Source of the DNA: Isoetes taiwanensis
Lineage: Eukaryota; Streptophyta; Lycopodiopsida; Isoetales; Isoetaceae
Assembly (NCBI GenBank): GCA_021234155.1
Contig: JAJEKV010000013.1
Span: forward strand, 15,169,877 to 15,233,876
Length of the DNA: 64,000 nucleotides
Direction: 5' to 3'
In this document: piece by piece, positions 1 through 12,269 of the stretch
Position numbering within the stretch: position 1 is the stretch's first letter
Layout: each line of letters begins with the position of its first letter
Program-made: the position numbers and the translations under genes
The notes under the pieces: generated by a model
Seen by the model: the letters and a program-made list of their open reading frames with translations, nothing else
The model's database searches: none
Told to the model about the DNA's origin: nothing

Positions 1-1411
1 TGGTGGGTGTACATTGTGTTGCGCATAAGAGGCACTTGCAGCAAGCAATGCCTTTAATTACTTTCCTGTATTTTGAGATCTAGAGAAGAAGGCAAGAAAA
101 GTGTGTACATAGGTAGGTAGGTCTACGAAGAGGCATGCCAGTTTACGGTCATTGTCATTGGAGGAAGCATTTGATTTGCCAAAGTTGAATTTGCAACAAA
201 TTCATGAAGTAAGATGGCTTTCTCATGGACATGTAGTATCCAGAATTGTGAAGTTGATGTCTGCTTTATTGTGTTTATGGGAAACAAATGATGAACCTGA
301 ACTCCTTAATACCTTCAAGAAGGCAAGTGTGCAATTTTATTTTCATTTTTGTTGATGATGTTTGCTTTCGAAATTAATCTTTCAAATAAGCAATTCCAAG
401 AAGGGATGATTGAAATTTTGAGCATATCCTCTATTGTTGATTGACCTCTTTTGGAAAGGGTGCCAAGTATATCACTAAATTCATTTCCACAGTCAGTGAG
501 CATCATGGTCACCTGCTCTACAAGGATGACGATGCATTTCATCACAGACATGTGCCTTCCTTTATGCTCTAAACTTAGAGTTGTTTGTGTTCTAAGCATG
601 GATTATCATACAGGTATGTGCTTACGTTTAATACCTCAACATTCGAGGAGACAATCTCTTCATGTTCAAAACTTGGTCAAGAGTTCGTTGCTAAAAGTTT
701 TATCATGTTTAAGGCAAAGTTTCAAACGAGCGAGGATATGTATTGGAAAGCACAAAACTCTTCTACAAATGACTATGCTATTGGTAGTGTGGAGATAAGC
801 GAGGGCTGAAAAATGGGTAACTACTTTGTGCAAGAACTTTGGAGAAGAGAGTTATGGATTTGTTAATATTGAAAAATGCAAAGGGCAGTCATTTGCATTT
901 GTTATGAGATTAAATGTGCGACATGGTCATAAAAACATGAGAGCATTATGGGATGCTTCTTGAGAGAGCAACAATTTAACTTTGATGTTTATGATAAAGT
1001 AATGAAAGCTGTGGCGGGCCACTCTTGTTCTTTCAACAAATTCTCGCTATCTATCACGGTGCATGGTACAAATGGCGAAAGCGAGATTTTTCGTCTTGTA
1101 TGTCTTTGGCTTTTATGGTTAATCTGCGGGAAGAGGAGATTTTTTATGTTTAAGGGCATGGATACTACAGGGCGATGTCCTTCTTGGTGGACCTGAGAAT
1201 AAAATTGTTATGGCTTATGATTGTTCTTCTCTTGATCAAGAGAAATCTTGATTTAGCATACTTACCTTCAAATTCATTCTTATGCATGGACATGTGGTTG
1301 TGCTTTCGGTTGGATCTGTTTGTCATTTGGAATTATAATCTTCTTGCATTTTATCTTATCATACTTTTGATTGGTAAATAAAGCTTGTCGTCCTTCAAAA
1401 AAAAAAAAAAC
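1..1411 (+). pseudogene. hAT/DUF4371-like transposase relic, copy A (cut by window edge)
   Basis: This is the 3' two thirds of a transposase-like gene whose longer copy is at 37.4-39.15 kb; the window edge removes the N-terminal part. Position 1 falls in the stretch that reads VGVHCV in copy B. Recognisable blocks are SLEEAFDLPKLNLQQIHEVR (about 152-210), followed by RWLSHGHVVSR, and a C-terminal block with ALWDA...REQQFNFDVYDKV near 945-1000. The histidine-containing RWLSHG block and the VDESTD block seen in copy B are typical of the DUF4371/hAT-type family (ZNF862-like). The frame is broken several times, mostly where copy B has CAG or CTG. An AATAAA (about 1377) is followed about 14 bases later by an A run at 1397-1410. 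Family assignment is fairly safe; activity is very unlikely. Confidence 0.6.
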
Positions 1412-1686
1412 CTTTCTTTAGTATGCTTTCGGATGGTAGTTTAAACACCCCCTTAGCGTCAATTTTGGTGACTTTGAAGATTGTATCTTTGGAAACACAT
1501 TCCAAAGCTCCACAATACACGAACAATATCCCCACAATGTATTGTTTTCCTTGATGATCAACCAACTTTAATATTCAAAGTAGACTACAAAATCAGCGCC
1601 TATGTGGCGAATAATGTGGCCATTAGAAATTGAATTAGGCCTGAATTGGCTTTTATTGTGCAAAAGACCAAATGGCATATGAGATG

Positions 1687-1727
1687 CAAACAAACAAACA
1701 AATAAACAAACAAACAAACAAACAAAA
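1687..1727. repeat. (CAAA)n microsatellite, copy A
   Basis: About ten tandem CAAA units with one CAAATAAA interruption. The same array with the same interruption occurs at 39432-39471, as expected from the A/B duplication. Confidence 0.9.
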
Positions 1728-2429
1728 GCGATCGCCCTATTATTGTCGAGGATTAAAAGAATCCGCCTTACTATAGTGATTGGGGGCACAAAGCCCGCAT
1801 GTCTAGTACCTCTGAATATAAGATGCATGCCTTCATTGAAGTTGTGTTCATCATCATATGTAGCGTTGGTTTGGTGTAACCAACAACCCACATACCATGC
1901 TCGGGTAGTTTCAAATGCTGGGCAATTCTGGAAAGTGTGGTATAGGGAATAAATTACTAATTGCATATTTTTTATTAACCATAATGGCTTTTGGGGTAGT
2001 GGTGGCTTGTGACCCCACCTCGGAGCATGGGTCACCCCGTCCCTCCATGAGTTTATCGTCATGCTTTGCCATGGGTATCTGCGTCTATGTACCCGTCGTT
2101 ATGTGGCGGTGTCATTATCGGGGTTACGTCAGGCGAGACACCGGGGTCCATCAGCCGGGTACTGCGGTGGCCTGCATGGTGAGTGAAGGTCGGACCGTGC
2201 CCTGGGTGACCATACTCGTGCACGGGATGAACACGTCCGTGTTGAAGAAAATACCCCGAGCATGCCGATTTGAAACGAATTCAATGCGGGTTTGAAACGA
2301 TTTGGCGCCCAAAGCTAGCACTCGATTGCATTCTTGAATTCAATTCTGGAGCACCGCTAAAGCCGATGGCCATAAAATCTTGCCCTCCTTTCATAGTTCA
2401 TATGTTATCGAGAGGAGGCTGTGAGGGAG

Positions 2430-4560
2430 CCTGAAAGGTAGCCATGGTTTCGGCGAGGGGGCGCGAAGAGAATCCGATCTTGAAAAAGGGTACCGAGGGG
2501 CGGCATCATCCAAGAGGGTCTGCGCCCGGGACAAATAAAGGAGGGGGCACTACAGGCGATCTTTGCTACCCGGTCAATGCCAAGGAGGCAGTAGGAGAGG
2601 TCAATGGGCCGGAGGAGCAAATGCTCGACATCCTCAAAGAGGTAAGCGAACTTGGCATTTCGATTAGAGAGGCATCTAGGAGGTGCGGTATACCAGGAGT
2701 CCACAATCGGGGATTGGCTATATGGTCGAACAAGCCACAAGCAAACAAACCATCCACAAATATTGACAACTCTCCAAGAGGAGGGCTTCGTCAATTGGGC
2801 CTTAGCGAGGCGAGCAAGGGATGGGGTTACACTATCTGGCATCAAGGAAAAGGCGGCAGAGATGGCTAGGCAGGGGGTCATGTGGTATATCTCGGGTACC
2901 AGGCGGTAAGTGGTGGAAGCTCTTTTAAGCAAAGACACCCAGAGGTTGCTCTAAGGAGTCGAAACCCTAGATGTGGCGGGGCCCGTGCCATGACACGGGG
3001 AAAACCTCGACAACTTCTATCTTAGGGCTTAAAAAGCGATTTATCTTTGGTGCCTTCCGACCCTCAAGGATATGGGCGTGAGGCTGGAATTGAGGCAGGG
3101 GAAAGTGAAGGGGCTGAAAATCATAGCTAGGAAGGGGAATAGGGTGAGTGAGGTAGTCATGAACAATAGGGAATGGGTTACAAATTTGGGTTGTGTTAAT
3201 CTTTGAGGGGTACAAGATCCCCAACATGTATATTTTAAAGGTGTCGCATGAGGCGGGATCACATTGCAAGATGTGAAGAAAGTGCCATTCGGTGGAGCTG
3301 TCCAATCTTCGGCTTGGATGACATCAGGCCCCATTTTAAATCATGGGCATCACATTTTGCGGCAAGAGTTCAGTGGTGTATCTCGGATCAACCTCACCTT
3401 ATCATTTTTGGATGGTCATGGCGGTCATGTAGAGTTGGAAGTCATATTGGCAGCAAGAGAAGGGCATTCACTTTGCATTATTGCCTCCACACACATCTCA
3501 TAGACTTCAACCTCTAGATGTGGCATGCTTTGCCCTTTCAAGGCATCATTCAAGAGGCATAGAAGCTGCCTACATGGTTAGCAAAGGGAGGCGAGAACCA
3601 AAGAAGGAGGAGATAGCGAATTGATTTCACAATCAATTGCATCTTGACCTAACACCCCAAAACATCAAGGGTTTTAGGGCCTTTGGTATCGGCCCTTTGA
3701 CGGGGGAGAAGGTTAAGCGGGCCAAGAATGTACGGGTTTGGGAGGGTGCATGTTGAAGGAACATTACTGAGCCGAGGCGGGAGGCGGTGGAGGAAGATTA
3801 TCATCGAGATATGGCACAAGTGGAGGCCTTTGACATGGCGAAGTGCACCCGGCTATGGGAGGCCTTACGGACAACTCCCAATTGATGTGCAAAATGACCA
3901 AACACCACACAATCCGGTGGTGAGCAAAATCGAGCATGTGGAACATACCCATGAATTACCCATTGAAGGTCTGGCTTTGTAGTGAGTGGGGTGCATGTCA
4001 ATGATGTTGGGGGTCTATGGTGGCTGCATGAAGCATCTCAAACATGTGGCATGCCATCCACGGACCATAAGGGCAAGGAAAGAGCAAGTCATGTGGGTTT
4101 TAGATGACACACATATCTGCTTTCGGGTGATCTTTGGTCGGGTGCATAATGTAAGTATAGGGGTTGCATACCTCTAGTTAGGCACGTAACAAACCAATCG
4201 ACACACTCAATTCCCCATTGAAAGGTGGGATTTGCCAACTCCACTACAACATCTTGACATTAGTCCGGCAACTCAATGGCCTGGACACCCAAGGATGGGT
4301 GAACTATCTTTGCCGCCAATTCGGGACCGAACATGACCGGGATCTTGCCATAGACAAGGCAAGGATTATCGGGGGAGATGGTGGAAATTGGGGTGGACCA
4401 CGCAATTGTAAAAGCCGTGCAAAGGGATGGATGTTGGGTTTACAAGGATATGGAGGCTGACATGGCTCGAGTAACCCGACCAACTCAAAGGTTTGGGGAG
4501 GGACCTCATTCTTAGCTACACCGGCTTGATAGTCGGGGTATGTTTGGTCACCTTGCAATC
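2430..4560 (+). pseudogene. pogo/Fot-like DDE transposase relic, copy A
   Basis: Broken copy of the DDE_1-type (pogo/Fot/CENP-B-like) transposase. A Psq-type helix-turn-helix is recognisable at 2660-2740 (IREASRRCGIP). The catalytic core spans about 3100-3570: the second catalytic aspartate is in DGHGGH at 3411-3413 and the third is in the PLDVA block at 3517-3519. The spacing here is 106 bases instead of 108, so there is a 2-base loss between them. The C-terminal coding part runs to about 4540 but lacks the 515-bp segment kept in copy C. Compared with copy B, most differences lie at CAG, CTG or CCAGG sites, so the number of true disabling mutations is uncertain. Confidence 0.75.
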
Positions 4561-4815
4561 TTAATTTTGAGTTCACCTTTTATTTGCTTTGCTATTATTA
4601 ACAGATAATGCGCGGTGTCAAGAACTCGGATGAAACCCAAAACAATTAAGTATTTCGACAACTTATTGTACATAATATATGAACAATCTTATGAACTTGT
4701 TGTACACAATTTATGATTAAAATAGTGGTATTTGTTGCACGATACAACGTTTTGCAAGCGATTTCCCAATCCATTACCGGTATGGGGCATGGACGAACAC
4801 GATCATTATCATAAA

Positions 4816-5333
4816 CATTAGGGTTTTGAGATTAAAAAGGGCCTTCAAAACATACCAACTAAGCCAAATGAAGATAAATGAACTACCAATCGAAATCGAG
4901 GCGACGAGGTCCGATTAGCAAAAGCTGTTATAACTAACTCTTTGGATCACATTTTCTAGCATAACTATTGATAGAAAAGTCCAAATGATGAGCTCTTGTT
5001 TGGTGCAATAGATAGATCTCGTTGATATCTTTCTAATCTTGAGTGCTTTGCATATATTTTAACCACTTATGATTGTCAAAACTCCAAAAATATGGTTTTA
5101 CTATTTTTTTTACTATTCTCACGAGGGCTAAAAGATATGCAAACCACCCAAGGTTGGAAGAATCTCAATGAATCCTATCTACAAACAATCATTCATTTTA
5201 TCAACGCTATGCTAAATGTGATCGAATATTGAATTCTAACTTTTTGCTGGGCCGGATTACCGGTCCTTTTTTACGATTGGTAGATTCTCTATTTCGGCGG
5301 CGTTCTTAGAAGGCCTTTAATTCTCAAAAATCT
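4816..5333. mobile_element. foldback MITE inside pogo-like copy A
   Basis: Same insertion as 42605-43145 in copy B: it starts CATTAGGG and its two halves are reverse complements over about 250 bases. The right terminus is eroded here (the CCCTAATG end is missing before TAAATAAC). Copy C has no insertion at this point. Non-coding. Confidence 0.7.
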
Positions 5334-5519
5334 AAATAAATAACAACAGCATGAACATAAATAAATAGCAAGCAATGAAACATAAGCAGCGATTGCTAGT
5401 AATAAGAAGATCATTCCATTAGACAAAATGATGGTCGAGATAAAATTGACCCCTCGGCTGCACAAAATAAGCCTAAAGGGCGTTTCACAACATAAACCAA
5501 GAAGGAAGAGGAGGGAGGA

Positions 5520-5990
5520 TGGTCCAGTGGACTTTACGTACAAAGGGGGTTGAAGCTCATTAACCTACGGGACTACGGAAGAAGCACATGGTGGTAGCTA
5601 CGTGATTCTGATCAGGCGTCGATAAGATCATTCGGAGCGAGCCCGCTCAACTTGAGGCGATTCGGGTATGACCTCAGCTTCTGACGGAGAACCCACGGTG
5701 GTTGTGATTTTGCAGGGGTTACCAAACGGTTCCCTAATTTTGAAAGGAATTAGGGTGGTTGAGTCGAGGAGGAGCTGGGGGAGGATGGAGCTTTTCGGAG
5801 AGGCCTCTTGGAGCGGATCATACCCGCCACCCCTCCCACGTCCACCTCCCGGGACCTGGGATAACTAGTTCTACGGCATGATCCATGGCGCCCTAAACCC
5901 AATAACACAGCGAAAAACCACGGGGATCAATGGAAGATTCGAAACCAAAAACATATCGGGCCTTTCGGAACTTACCTCCGGCGGCTTAGA
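5520..5990 (-). pseudogene. second locus of pogo-like element, copy A (degenerate)
   Basis: Counterpart of the conserved locus at 43373-43880 in copy B and 59463-59950 in copy C. The minus-strand 5' splice site (CGGAG|GTAAGT, read from the complement at about 5965-5977) is preserved. The acceptor side reads TGTGTTATTGGG in place of TGTGTTACAGGG, so the AG is lost or misread. Reading frames on both strands are broken. No functional product can be proposed. Confidence 0.4.
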
Positions 5991-6829
5991 AACCTTGGGA
6001 TGCTTTAGCGGAATGGACTCTACACACTTTCGATCTCTCAATTTAAAGCCTTAAGCTGTAATGATGGGTGAGGATTTGAAAAATCAAAACAAAGCGAATT
6101 TTCATCCGGACAAAGCGAGAAAATGTTCGGGCCAATTTGGCTCAAAATTGGGTTAGGTGGAGAAAATCACCCTCAATTTTTGGCGGAAGGGGCCAAAAAG
6201 CAGCGGTAGCCGTTGGCGGTACCTCAAATAGCCCGATTTACCATATCTGATATCGGTGGTGGCGACCTAGGCCTCGTATCTGAGCCCGCCAATATTAATG
6301 GGATGTGGCCCCTAAAGTGGGAGGCGGTATGGCGTCGGAATCCACTCAAGTCGCTTGGCGGTAGGTGGCGGCCCCCGGCGTTAGCATCTAATAAGCCAGC
6401 TAAAGAAGGCCTGGTACCGAAGTGTGGTTAGGGGAGCCTGTGACGGTGGGCAGCTTGACCCCCTTCCTTGATGACACCATAACTTTCTAGTCAGATTGAA
6501 TTTGGGAAAATTGTCTTGGGGAAGATGTTGATAACATTAGGTATCAGAATGAATTGTGGATCGAAAGAGCCAGCGTGAAATCCGATGTATGAGGACAATT
6601 TGCCCCATAAGTCTGCAGCGGAACATGGCGACCATACCTAGCTAAACTTGCTTTCGAAATAAATCCCAAAACTTTACGTGGTTTTAGCTAAACTTTAGAT
6701 ATTTTTCTCTCTCATACTTTCCTCGGTTTAGGTAAACTAACTCACAATTCATCCCAAAAATTTCTATGGTGTGGCCAGCGAGAAAGCGGTAAACTAAAAT
6801 TACTATACCCTTTTTTTAATTGTTTTCCG

Positions 6830-9800
6830 TATTGCCTGTATGAGGTGAGCTTGACACAAACTTTCAAAGATATGCTCAAAAGTTTCCACGCTACACATCC
6901 AAGAGGGCAATTTGCATCAATAGGATGAGAGAGATGATTTGAGTGCCTATAGCATTTCCAAATGGTAAACTCTTGCAAGAAGCCAAACAAAGTAAGAGAT
7001 CTTTAAAGTGGATAGGAATGCCAAATGTCACAGGAAGAGTCCGGGTCTCAGCCATCCAGAAACCCCAATACAATTTAGCCTTGAAGGCACTTCTTGTGAT
7101 TTGTTTAAATATTCAGAAAACTTTGAGACACTATAACTTGGTTTGTCAAATAGGGTCCAACCAAATGGATAATGGGATTAACTGTGAATATTGATTGTAT
7201 GGACCTTGTGCATAATATATCTAAATAGAGTCATTTAAGAACTTCCTCCTCGATTTTGTGCTTCAAAGTAGTCCGTAATCCATCCGCCTTTGATCCCAAA
7301 GATCACCAAGAGTGAGAATGTTATTATCTTTCCATTTCTTGTGGTAGAGCTTTTTATGTCCTGATGGCAAGAGGAGAGAGTGATTCTAGAAAAATTGGGA
7401 TTCGAGAAAATATTAGTGCTGATGTGACTGCTTTTCCGTGATTGGAATGGTGAAAAGTCCGCGAACCTTGTTCCAGTGCAATAATCATGTTTCCTCATGA
7501 GTGGAGAAATAGGGGCAGGCTGCGAAAGTTGTGAAAGCCGAATGAGGGAAATTATGAGAGATGGATGCATGATGCGCTGGATGGCTAATAGAAAGCCGCG
7601 AATTGATAAAGATTGAGGCGATTATTATTTAAGAATAAAGACTTCCGTGATGTACTTACCTCGCCAAGGCATAACTTTGCAAGACAATATTTTTGCATCC
7701 CAAACCACCTTGAATTTTACTGTAATTGAAGACCAATTAACCATATGATGCTTCCCCATATGAAATTTCTCACTATTCTCTCAATGGGCAGATAAAATGC
7801 ATTTGGGAGCCGTGGAGGGATGAGAAATAAATGTGGGAGGTCAGCAATGACAGAGTTTGCAATTAGAGTTCTCCCCGCCAAGGAGAGACAGTTTTTCATA
7901 ATTACAAGTTTCTTTCTAATCCTTTCTACAATTGATTCCAAAGACATTTTAGACTAGGATTGAGAGAGTGGTATGCCAAGAAGTTGAGTTGTCTCGCTGT
8001 CACCATACATTTAATGCCAAAGAATGTTATCCGTGGTTGAAGTCCCCAATGATAGTACATTTATTTCTATTCGTGTGAATACCGCAGGCGTAACCAAAGT
8101 TATGAATAGTAGTTAAGAAAGTTTGAATAATATTCAAGTCATTTTTGAGGAAACCTAAGGAGTCCACGCGATATTGAAGGATTGATAGATTTGTGATGTT
8201 GTCCGGTAAATTTAGACCAACAATATGTCTAGTTGATTGGAGATGAGTGATAACCTAGTTAACATTTCAAAGAACAACTAGAAATAAATATGGTGCTAAG
8301 GGGCACCCTTTTGTCTAACACCTCTAGCAAGGGGAAGAATTGTCCCGAGATCCATTAATGAGCACAAAGTGGATTGGGATCTCGAGTTAAGCCCCGTGAT
8401 CAATCGATGATCTCATGGTGTCTGAAGCCAAGTTTCTCGAGAGAATTTTAGAAAATCCCATCCGGACCGTGACGTAAGCCTTTGAAAAATCTAGCTTTAA
8501 GAGAATGCAGTCCTGATTAGTCAGCTTGTTCCAATGCAAACCCTCGTGAGTTTTGACCCTGTTTGCAATAATTTTTGCACAAACTTTATAAGTAGAATTT
8601 GTCAAGGATATTGGCCTCCAATCAGAGAAGGATTGAGGATTGTCAACTTTTGGAATCAAAGTGATAAGTCCAGCAGAAAGAGCAGGTGTGTGTGGTTTGA
8701 ATTCCGTAAGCCTTTAATCATCAAAAAACATGAAGTCATCTTTAATTATGTCCCATAATTTAAGATAAAATTCGGGTGGAAGGCCATCTGGGCCAGGACT
8801 TTTCCCTTTGGCAAGACTTTTGAGAGTAGTAAAAATTTCCTCAATGGAGGGGATAGCTTCCAGAGCATTAGACATCACAGTCTCACTGTGAAGACCATTA
8901 TTGATAATCATATCCAAAAATGATTTGGCTTCTTACTTTTGAGTAGGGTATCATTAGGTTGGGAAAAAAGATTTCAAAGATATTTGGAGCAAAAGTCGTT
9001 AGATATCTCTTTCTCGTCATCTAGAGTAGCATCATTGTCATCCTTAATGGTAGAAAGTTGGCTTTAAGAAGCCCGGATTTGGCCACCCTCAGAAAAAATT
9101 TTGAGTTCCCATGATCCATTTTGGAAAAATATTTAAGCTTACATCCGATTGAGGAACTTTTGGCTTCTAATTCCTCAATGGTCTTGATGGCCATTTCTAG
9201 ATTCCCCTCTTGCCAAGGAGCTCAATATTTAGGGATCATCCTGAAGTTTCATTCTAACCTCTTTTCATATCTTGAAGATAAGCTCTTCTCAAGAAGCTTA
9301 TTGTCATGGAGGTGTTTAGACCAGTTTGATCCGTGATTTGGATTCTTTAATATTGGAATAAAATGATCTCATTGAGTTTGTAGATCTAACTCTGGGAAGA
9401 GAATTGTAAAATGCTTTAAATTCCTTCATGCACGCAAAGCAGAGTCAAGGAGGGAGCAGCTTTTAGTTTGAAGGGGGGTGTTCCCATGTCTCTTTTTATA
9501 GAAAGCACATGCTTGGTGATTAGAAATTGAGGCCGATGATCGAGATTGAGGTGCACTCATCACCGTGGGGACAAAGCAGCTTGTCCCAAAAGTCATGATG
9601 ATGACTATTAATATAGAATCACGAAAGTGCAACAATACACCCTATTATTCCCTTCTTGTTTGTTTGACCAAGTATAAGCCGATGTTGAGGATGGAATATG
9701 TTGTAAGAAGTGCATATCAAGCAATAAATCCCATTGAGTTCTCTCATTAGTACACATGTTTAAATCCCCCGCCAATTTTCATGTTCCGTGTTGAGTGTTG

Positions 9801-10230
9801 TTGAAGTCACCCCGCCATAATCCATGTGTCACAACTCGGGTTGAGAGCCAGCCTTGTTAATAGAAGTCCATGTTGTAGTCCTAAGTCTAGAATCGCTTGA
9901 AGCATAAATGTTAATGATCCCAAAAGAAATGTCTTTGTTTCAGAGAACCACCGACCGCTGTGTCTTGTATGGGCTATTGTAAATCAAGTTTTGATTTAGA
10001 TGCTTCCAGATAATGCACAAAATTTCACCGATGTGCCCGTGGCTTCAATCCATATTGAGGAAAACCCGTGGCCTATCCAATCGCCAAGGTTTGAGCACTC
10101 AAAGTTAGGCGCGCCCGCCTCGCAGCTAGATAATGTCATTGCCATAGTTTTTATCCGAGATATTACCCTCCTCCTTTTAGAGGGCCTTTTTATTCCCTCG
10201 AGATTCCAAATGAGAATTTTCATGGAGAGT
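6830..10230 (-). pseudogene. L1-type LINE ORF2 (endonuclease-reverse transcriptase), degenerate
   Basis: Minus-strand relic of a plant L1 ORF2. From its 5' end: MKILIWNLEGIKRPSK at 10223 matches the start of the APE-type endonuclease. The RT region includes GPDGLPPEFYLKLWD (about 8810) and DWRPISLTNSTYK (about 8615), and an LDFSKA block follows near 8480. The FADD-equivalent catalytic box reads YRVD near 8175, so the active site is lost. A block ending LPIERIVRNFIWG (about 7770) and a zf-RVT-like end with CPLGCVAWK near 6895 are typical of plant L1. The 3' end is cut at about 6830, where the sequence joins the copy A duplication; no poly(A) tail is visible. Many stops and frameshifts. Confidence 0.85.
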
Positions 10231-11035
10231 AAATTTATGAAAAGAATCGAAGAGAAGGGTGCCTAAGTATCTTTTTCTCGATCTTAGCCTTGTGTTAGTC
10301 AGCAGAGTGTTGGAGGAAGAAGGTGCTCTTTGAGTTTTCTTCTTCTTAGCCTTTTGCTATTAGACTTAGCTATGCTAGCACACTTTGATTGGATGCGTAG
10401 GTAGACATCATCATCCCAAGTGTTTCCAAAGGGTGTTGATAGTATTTAAAGCATTCTCCTTGTCCCATTCAATGTCGCCATAATCCATGTCATGTGGTTT
10501 ATGGGATCATGATTCTCCCATGATGGGGGCAACTCCAAAACTTTGACTTACAAAGAATCTTCATTAGCGTAGTTTGAATCAAGAGGGTGATGTTTGTGGT
10601 AGCATCATTCGTGATGTTTAACTTACAATTTTATTACTAGAATCAAATGCAAGGTTTGTTAAGGAAAGATCTTGCCCGGAAAATGATGTGGTCATGTTGT
10701 GAAGAATCTGCAGTCCAACCAATTGTTGAGCTTCGTTGTAGTTGAGTCATGTGGAGCTTGTTGAGCTAGATCAATTGTTGTAGCCTCATCATGTAGCGCA
10801 CTCTTTTTGAGGTCGATATGTCCATGATACTACTTACCTCTATTTGCAGATATCCCCGCACTATCTACATCTCGCACCGTAAGTGAGGCATCACTTACAC
10901 GTGCACAACCAATTGCCGGTTGCGAGCTATCTCGGGGAGATGGTGGCATTTGAGTGTGAGGAAACAGCTTGGAGTAAGGTCAAGGTGTCAACATGAAGCA
11001 AGTGGATTTCATTTGGAGGAGGTAGTGGAGATGGA
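10231..11035 (-). pseudogene. L1 LINE ORF1, C-terminal part (left of gypsy insertion)
   Basis: Reading the minus strand, this stretch lies between the gypsy insertion and the endonuclease start. It contains MDYGDIEWDKEN (about 10480) and a lysine/arginine-rich end (KKKKTQR...NTRLRSRKR, about 10280-10340), as expected for the C-terminus of an L1 ORF1 protein. The N-terminal part is on the far side of the gypsy element at 22.1-24.2 kb. Assignment rests mainly on position and composition. Confidence 0.5.
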
Positions 11036-11622
11036 TGTTAGTCCTCAGGCCTCCCCGGTACATGACTATTCATGCATACGATCGACCAAGTCAAGTCCAA
11101 GGATCCACTGCATGTGCACCGGGTCGGGCCATCCAAGGCCCAAAGAAGACTGGGCAAAGAAACCACGCAATCAAAGCCCTGGTCTCGCTATCAAGAGGGC
11201 CAGCGACAAGTGATGACTACACCGCCGGCTGGCCGGGCCGCGGATTCTAGGCACTTCAAGAGGCACCGCCAACATTCCCAGAATCGTGCTCTCCTTCCAG
11301 AGTCCGCACCCAGATCACCGGAGTGTCTATTGGGCCCAAGGCCATTGTACTATATATATGTAGAGCTAGCATTACGAGTTTTAGATGAGTTTTGAGTCTT
11401 GTCTCATTTTCGGGCCTCCTCGGGATTAAGTGAGCTCATGTATGTTCGTCATTGATATCAAGGAAGCTTATCCTTTCCTCTCATTCATTGTTCCTTCGCT
11501 TTTCTTCTTCTTGTTCTCTTCTTGCAAATCCCGCGACATAGTCCCCTGGATTCTCCCTGTTAGGATCCATCGGTCTCACAGAGGGCTGTCTTGGCAGAGT
11601 TCCCGAACCCGCACTCCTTAAA
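11036..11622 (+). repeat. 5' LTR of the gypsy element
   Basis: Matches 21490-22091 along its length, for example ACTATTCATGCATACGAT, TCTTGTCTCATTTT and GTTAGGATCCA. Starts TGTTAGTCC. The right boundary is approximate because the copies diverge after CCCGCAC. Differences between the two LTRs concentrate at CAG/CTG sites (CCCTGTTAGG against CCTCGTTAGG), so an age estimate from LTR divergence would be too high. Confidence 0.85.
11350..11360 (+). promoter_or_regulatory. TATA box in the 5' LTR
   Basis: TATATATATG at 11351-11360, followed by GTAGAGCTAGC; the 3' LTR keeps a matching TATATATA near 21812. Position in the middle of the LTR fits the U3/R promoter of a gypsy element. Confidence 0.5.
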
Positions 11623-12269
11623 ATCGCCGGGCCAGCCGCTGGTCTGACCTCCGCTTCCTCTTTCCTGCCGCATGTTCCGCTGAAACTTCACGCCGAAGAA
11701 CTCCTTTCCGTGACGGGCGCTCCCCGCTTTGAGCCCATCATCAAGGGGTTGCCTGCATACGTATGGATCTCATGATGACATTGAGGGAGGCCACATGACG
11801 GGTTAGGGCCCGGGGCTCGGCGCTTATTCCACCCCTCGTGGTCCTCCTCGTCCTCGGCCCCGCCTCAAGCCTGCTGCAAACATTGCTCATGCCTCACCCC
11901 TCATCACTATCGTGGAGCCCTATCAGGCTCAACCTCTCAACCTTACTTTCATACCTCGAACATGCCTACATCCATCATTCTTCCGCCATACCGCTTTCAC
12001 AACCATCATCTCCCGTGGGCCGTGATATCCACATGTCTCTTTGCACCTCCCTTCGTGAGTTTCCATTCCCTACATTTCAAACCGCCTTCCCGGCTTACAA
12101 CCTTACCACCTCAAAACCAATGCTCGTGCACCTTCCGGCCCTCAACCGCTAGCCACCCCCTTCATCGTGGTCCTTTCAGCACCATGCCACCACCAACTCC
12201 ACCTCAATATAATCCCCTATCTAGTTCCTGGCCCAGCCAAGCACTTTCACTTCTACCTTTAGACCCCTT

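Larger units (their letters stand above)
1993..6638 (+). mobile_element. pogo/Fot-like (Tc1-mariner superfamily) DNA transposon, copy A
   Basis: By alignment with copy B (39745-44453) and copy C (55931-60577), this is a third element of the same family. The right end keeps GGCGACCATACC followed by TA, one base short of the 13-bp terminal repeat GGCGACCATACCC. The left end is degraded (GGGGTAGTGGTGG in place of GGGTATGGTCGCC). It carries a plus-strand transposase relic, a foldback MITE at 4816-5333 and a second locus near the right end. The flanking DNA on both sides is the same as that of copy B, so A and B are duplicates of one insertion and not two insertions. Confidence 0.8.

Noticed and set aside
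1687-1727. CRISPR-like short repeat array
   Set aside because: Simple (CAAA)n microsatellite without spacers; duplicated at 39432.
1568-2062. 164-codon minus-strand frame across the (CAAA)n array
   Set aside because: Its length is due to the repeat (FVCLFVCLF...) and it runs into the pogo terminus; not conserved as a frame in copy B.
11072-11395. 107-codon frame in the 5' LTR
   Set aside because: Lies wholly in LTR sequence and is not open in the 3' LTR.
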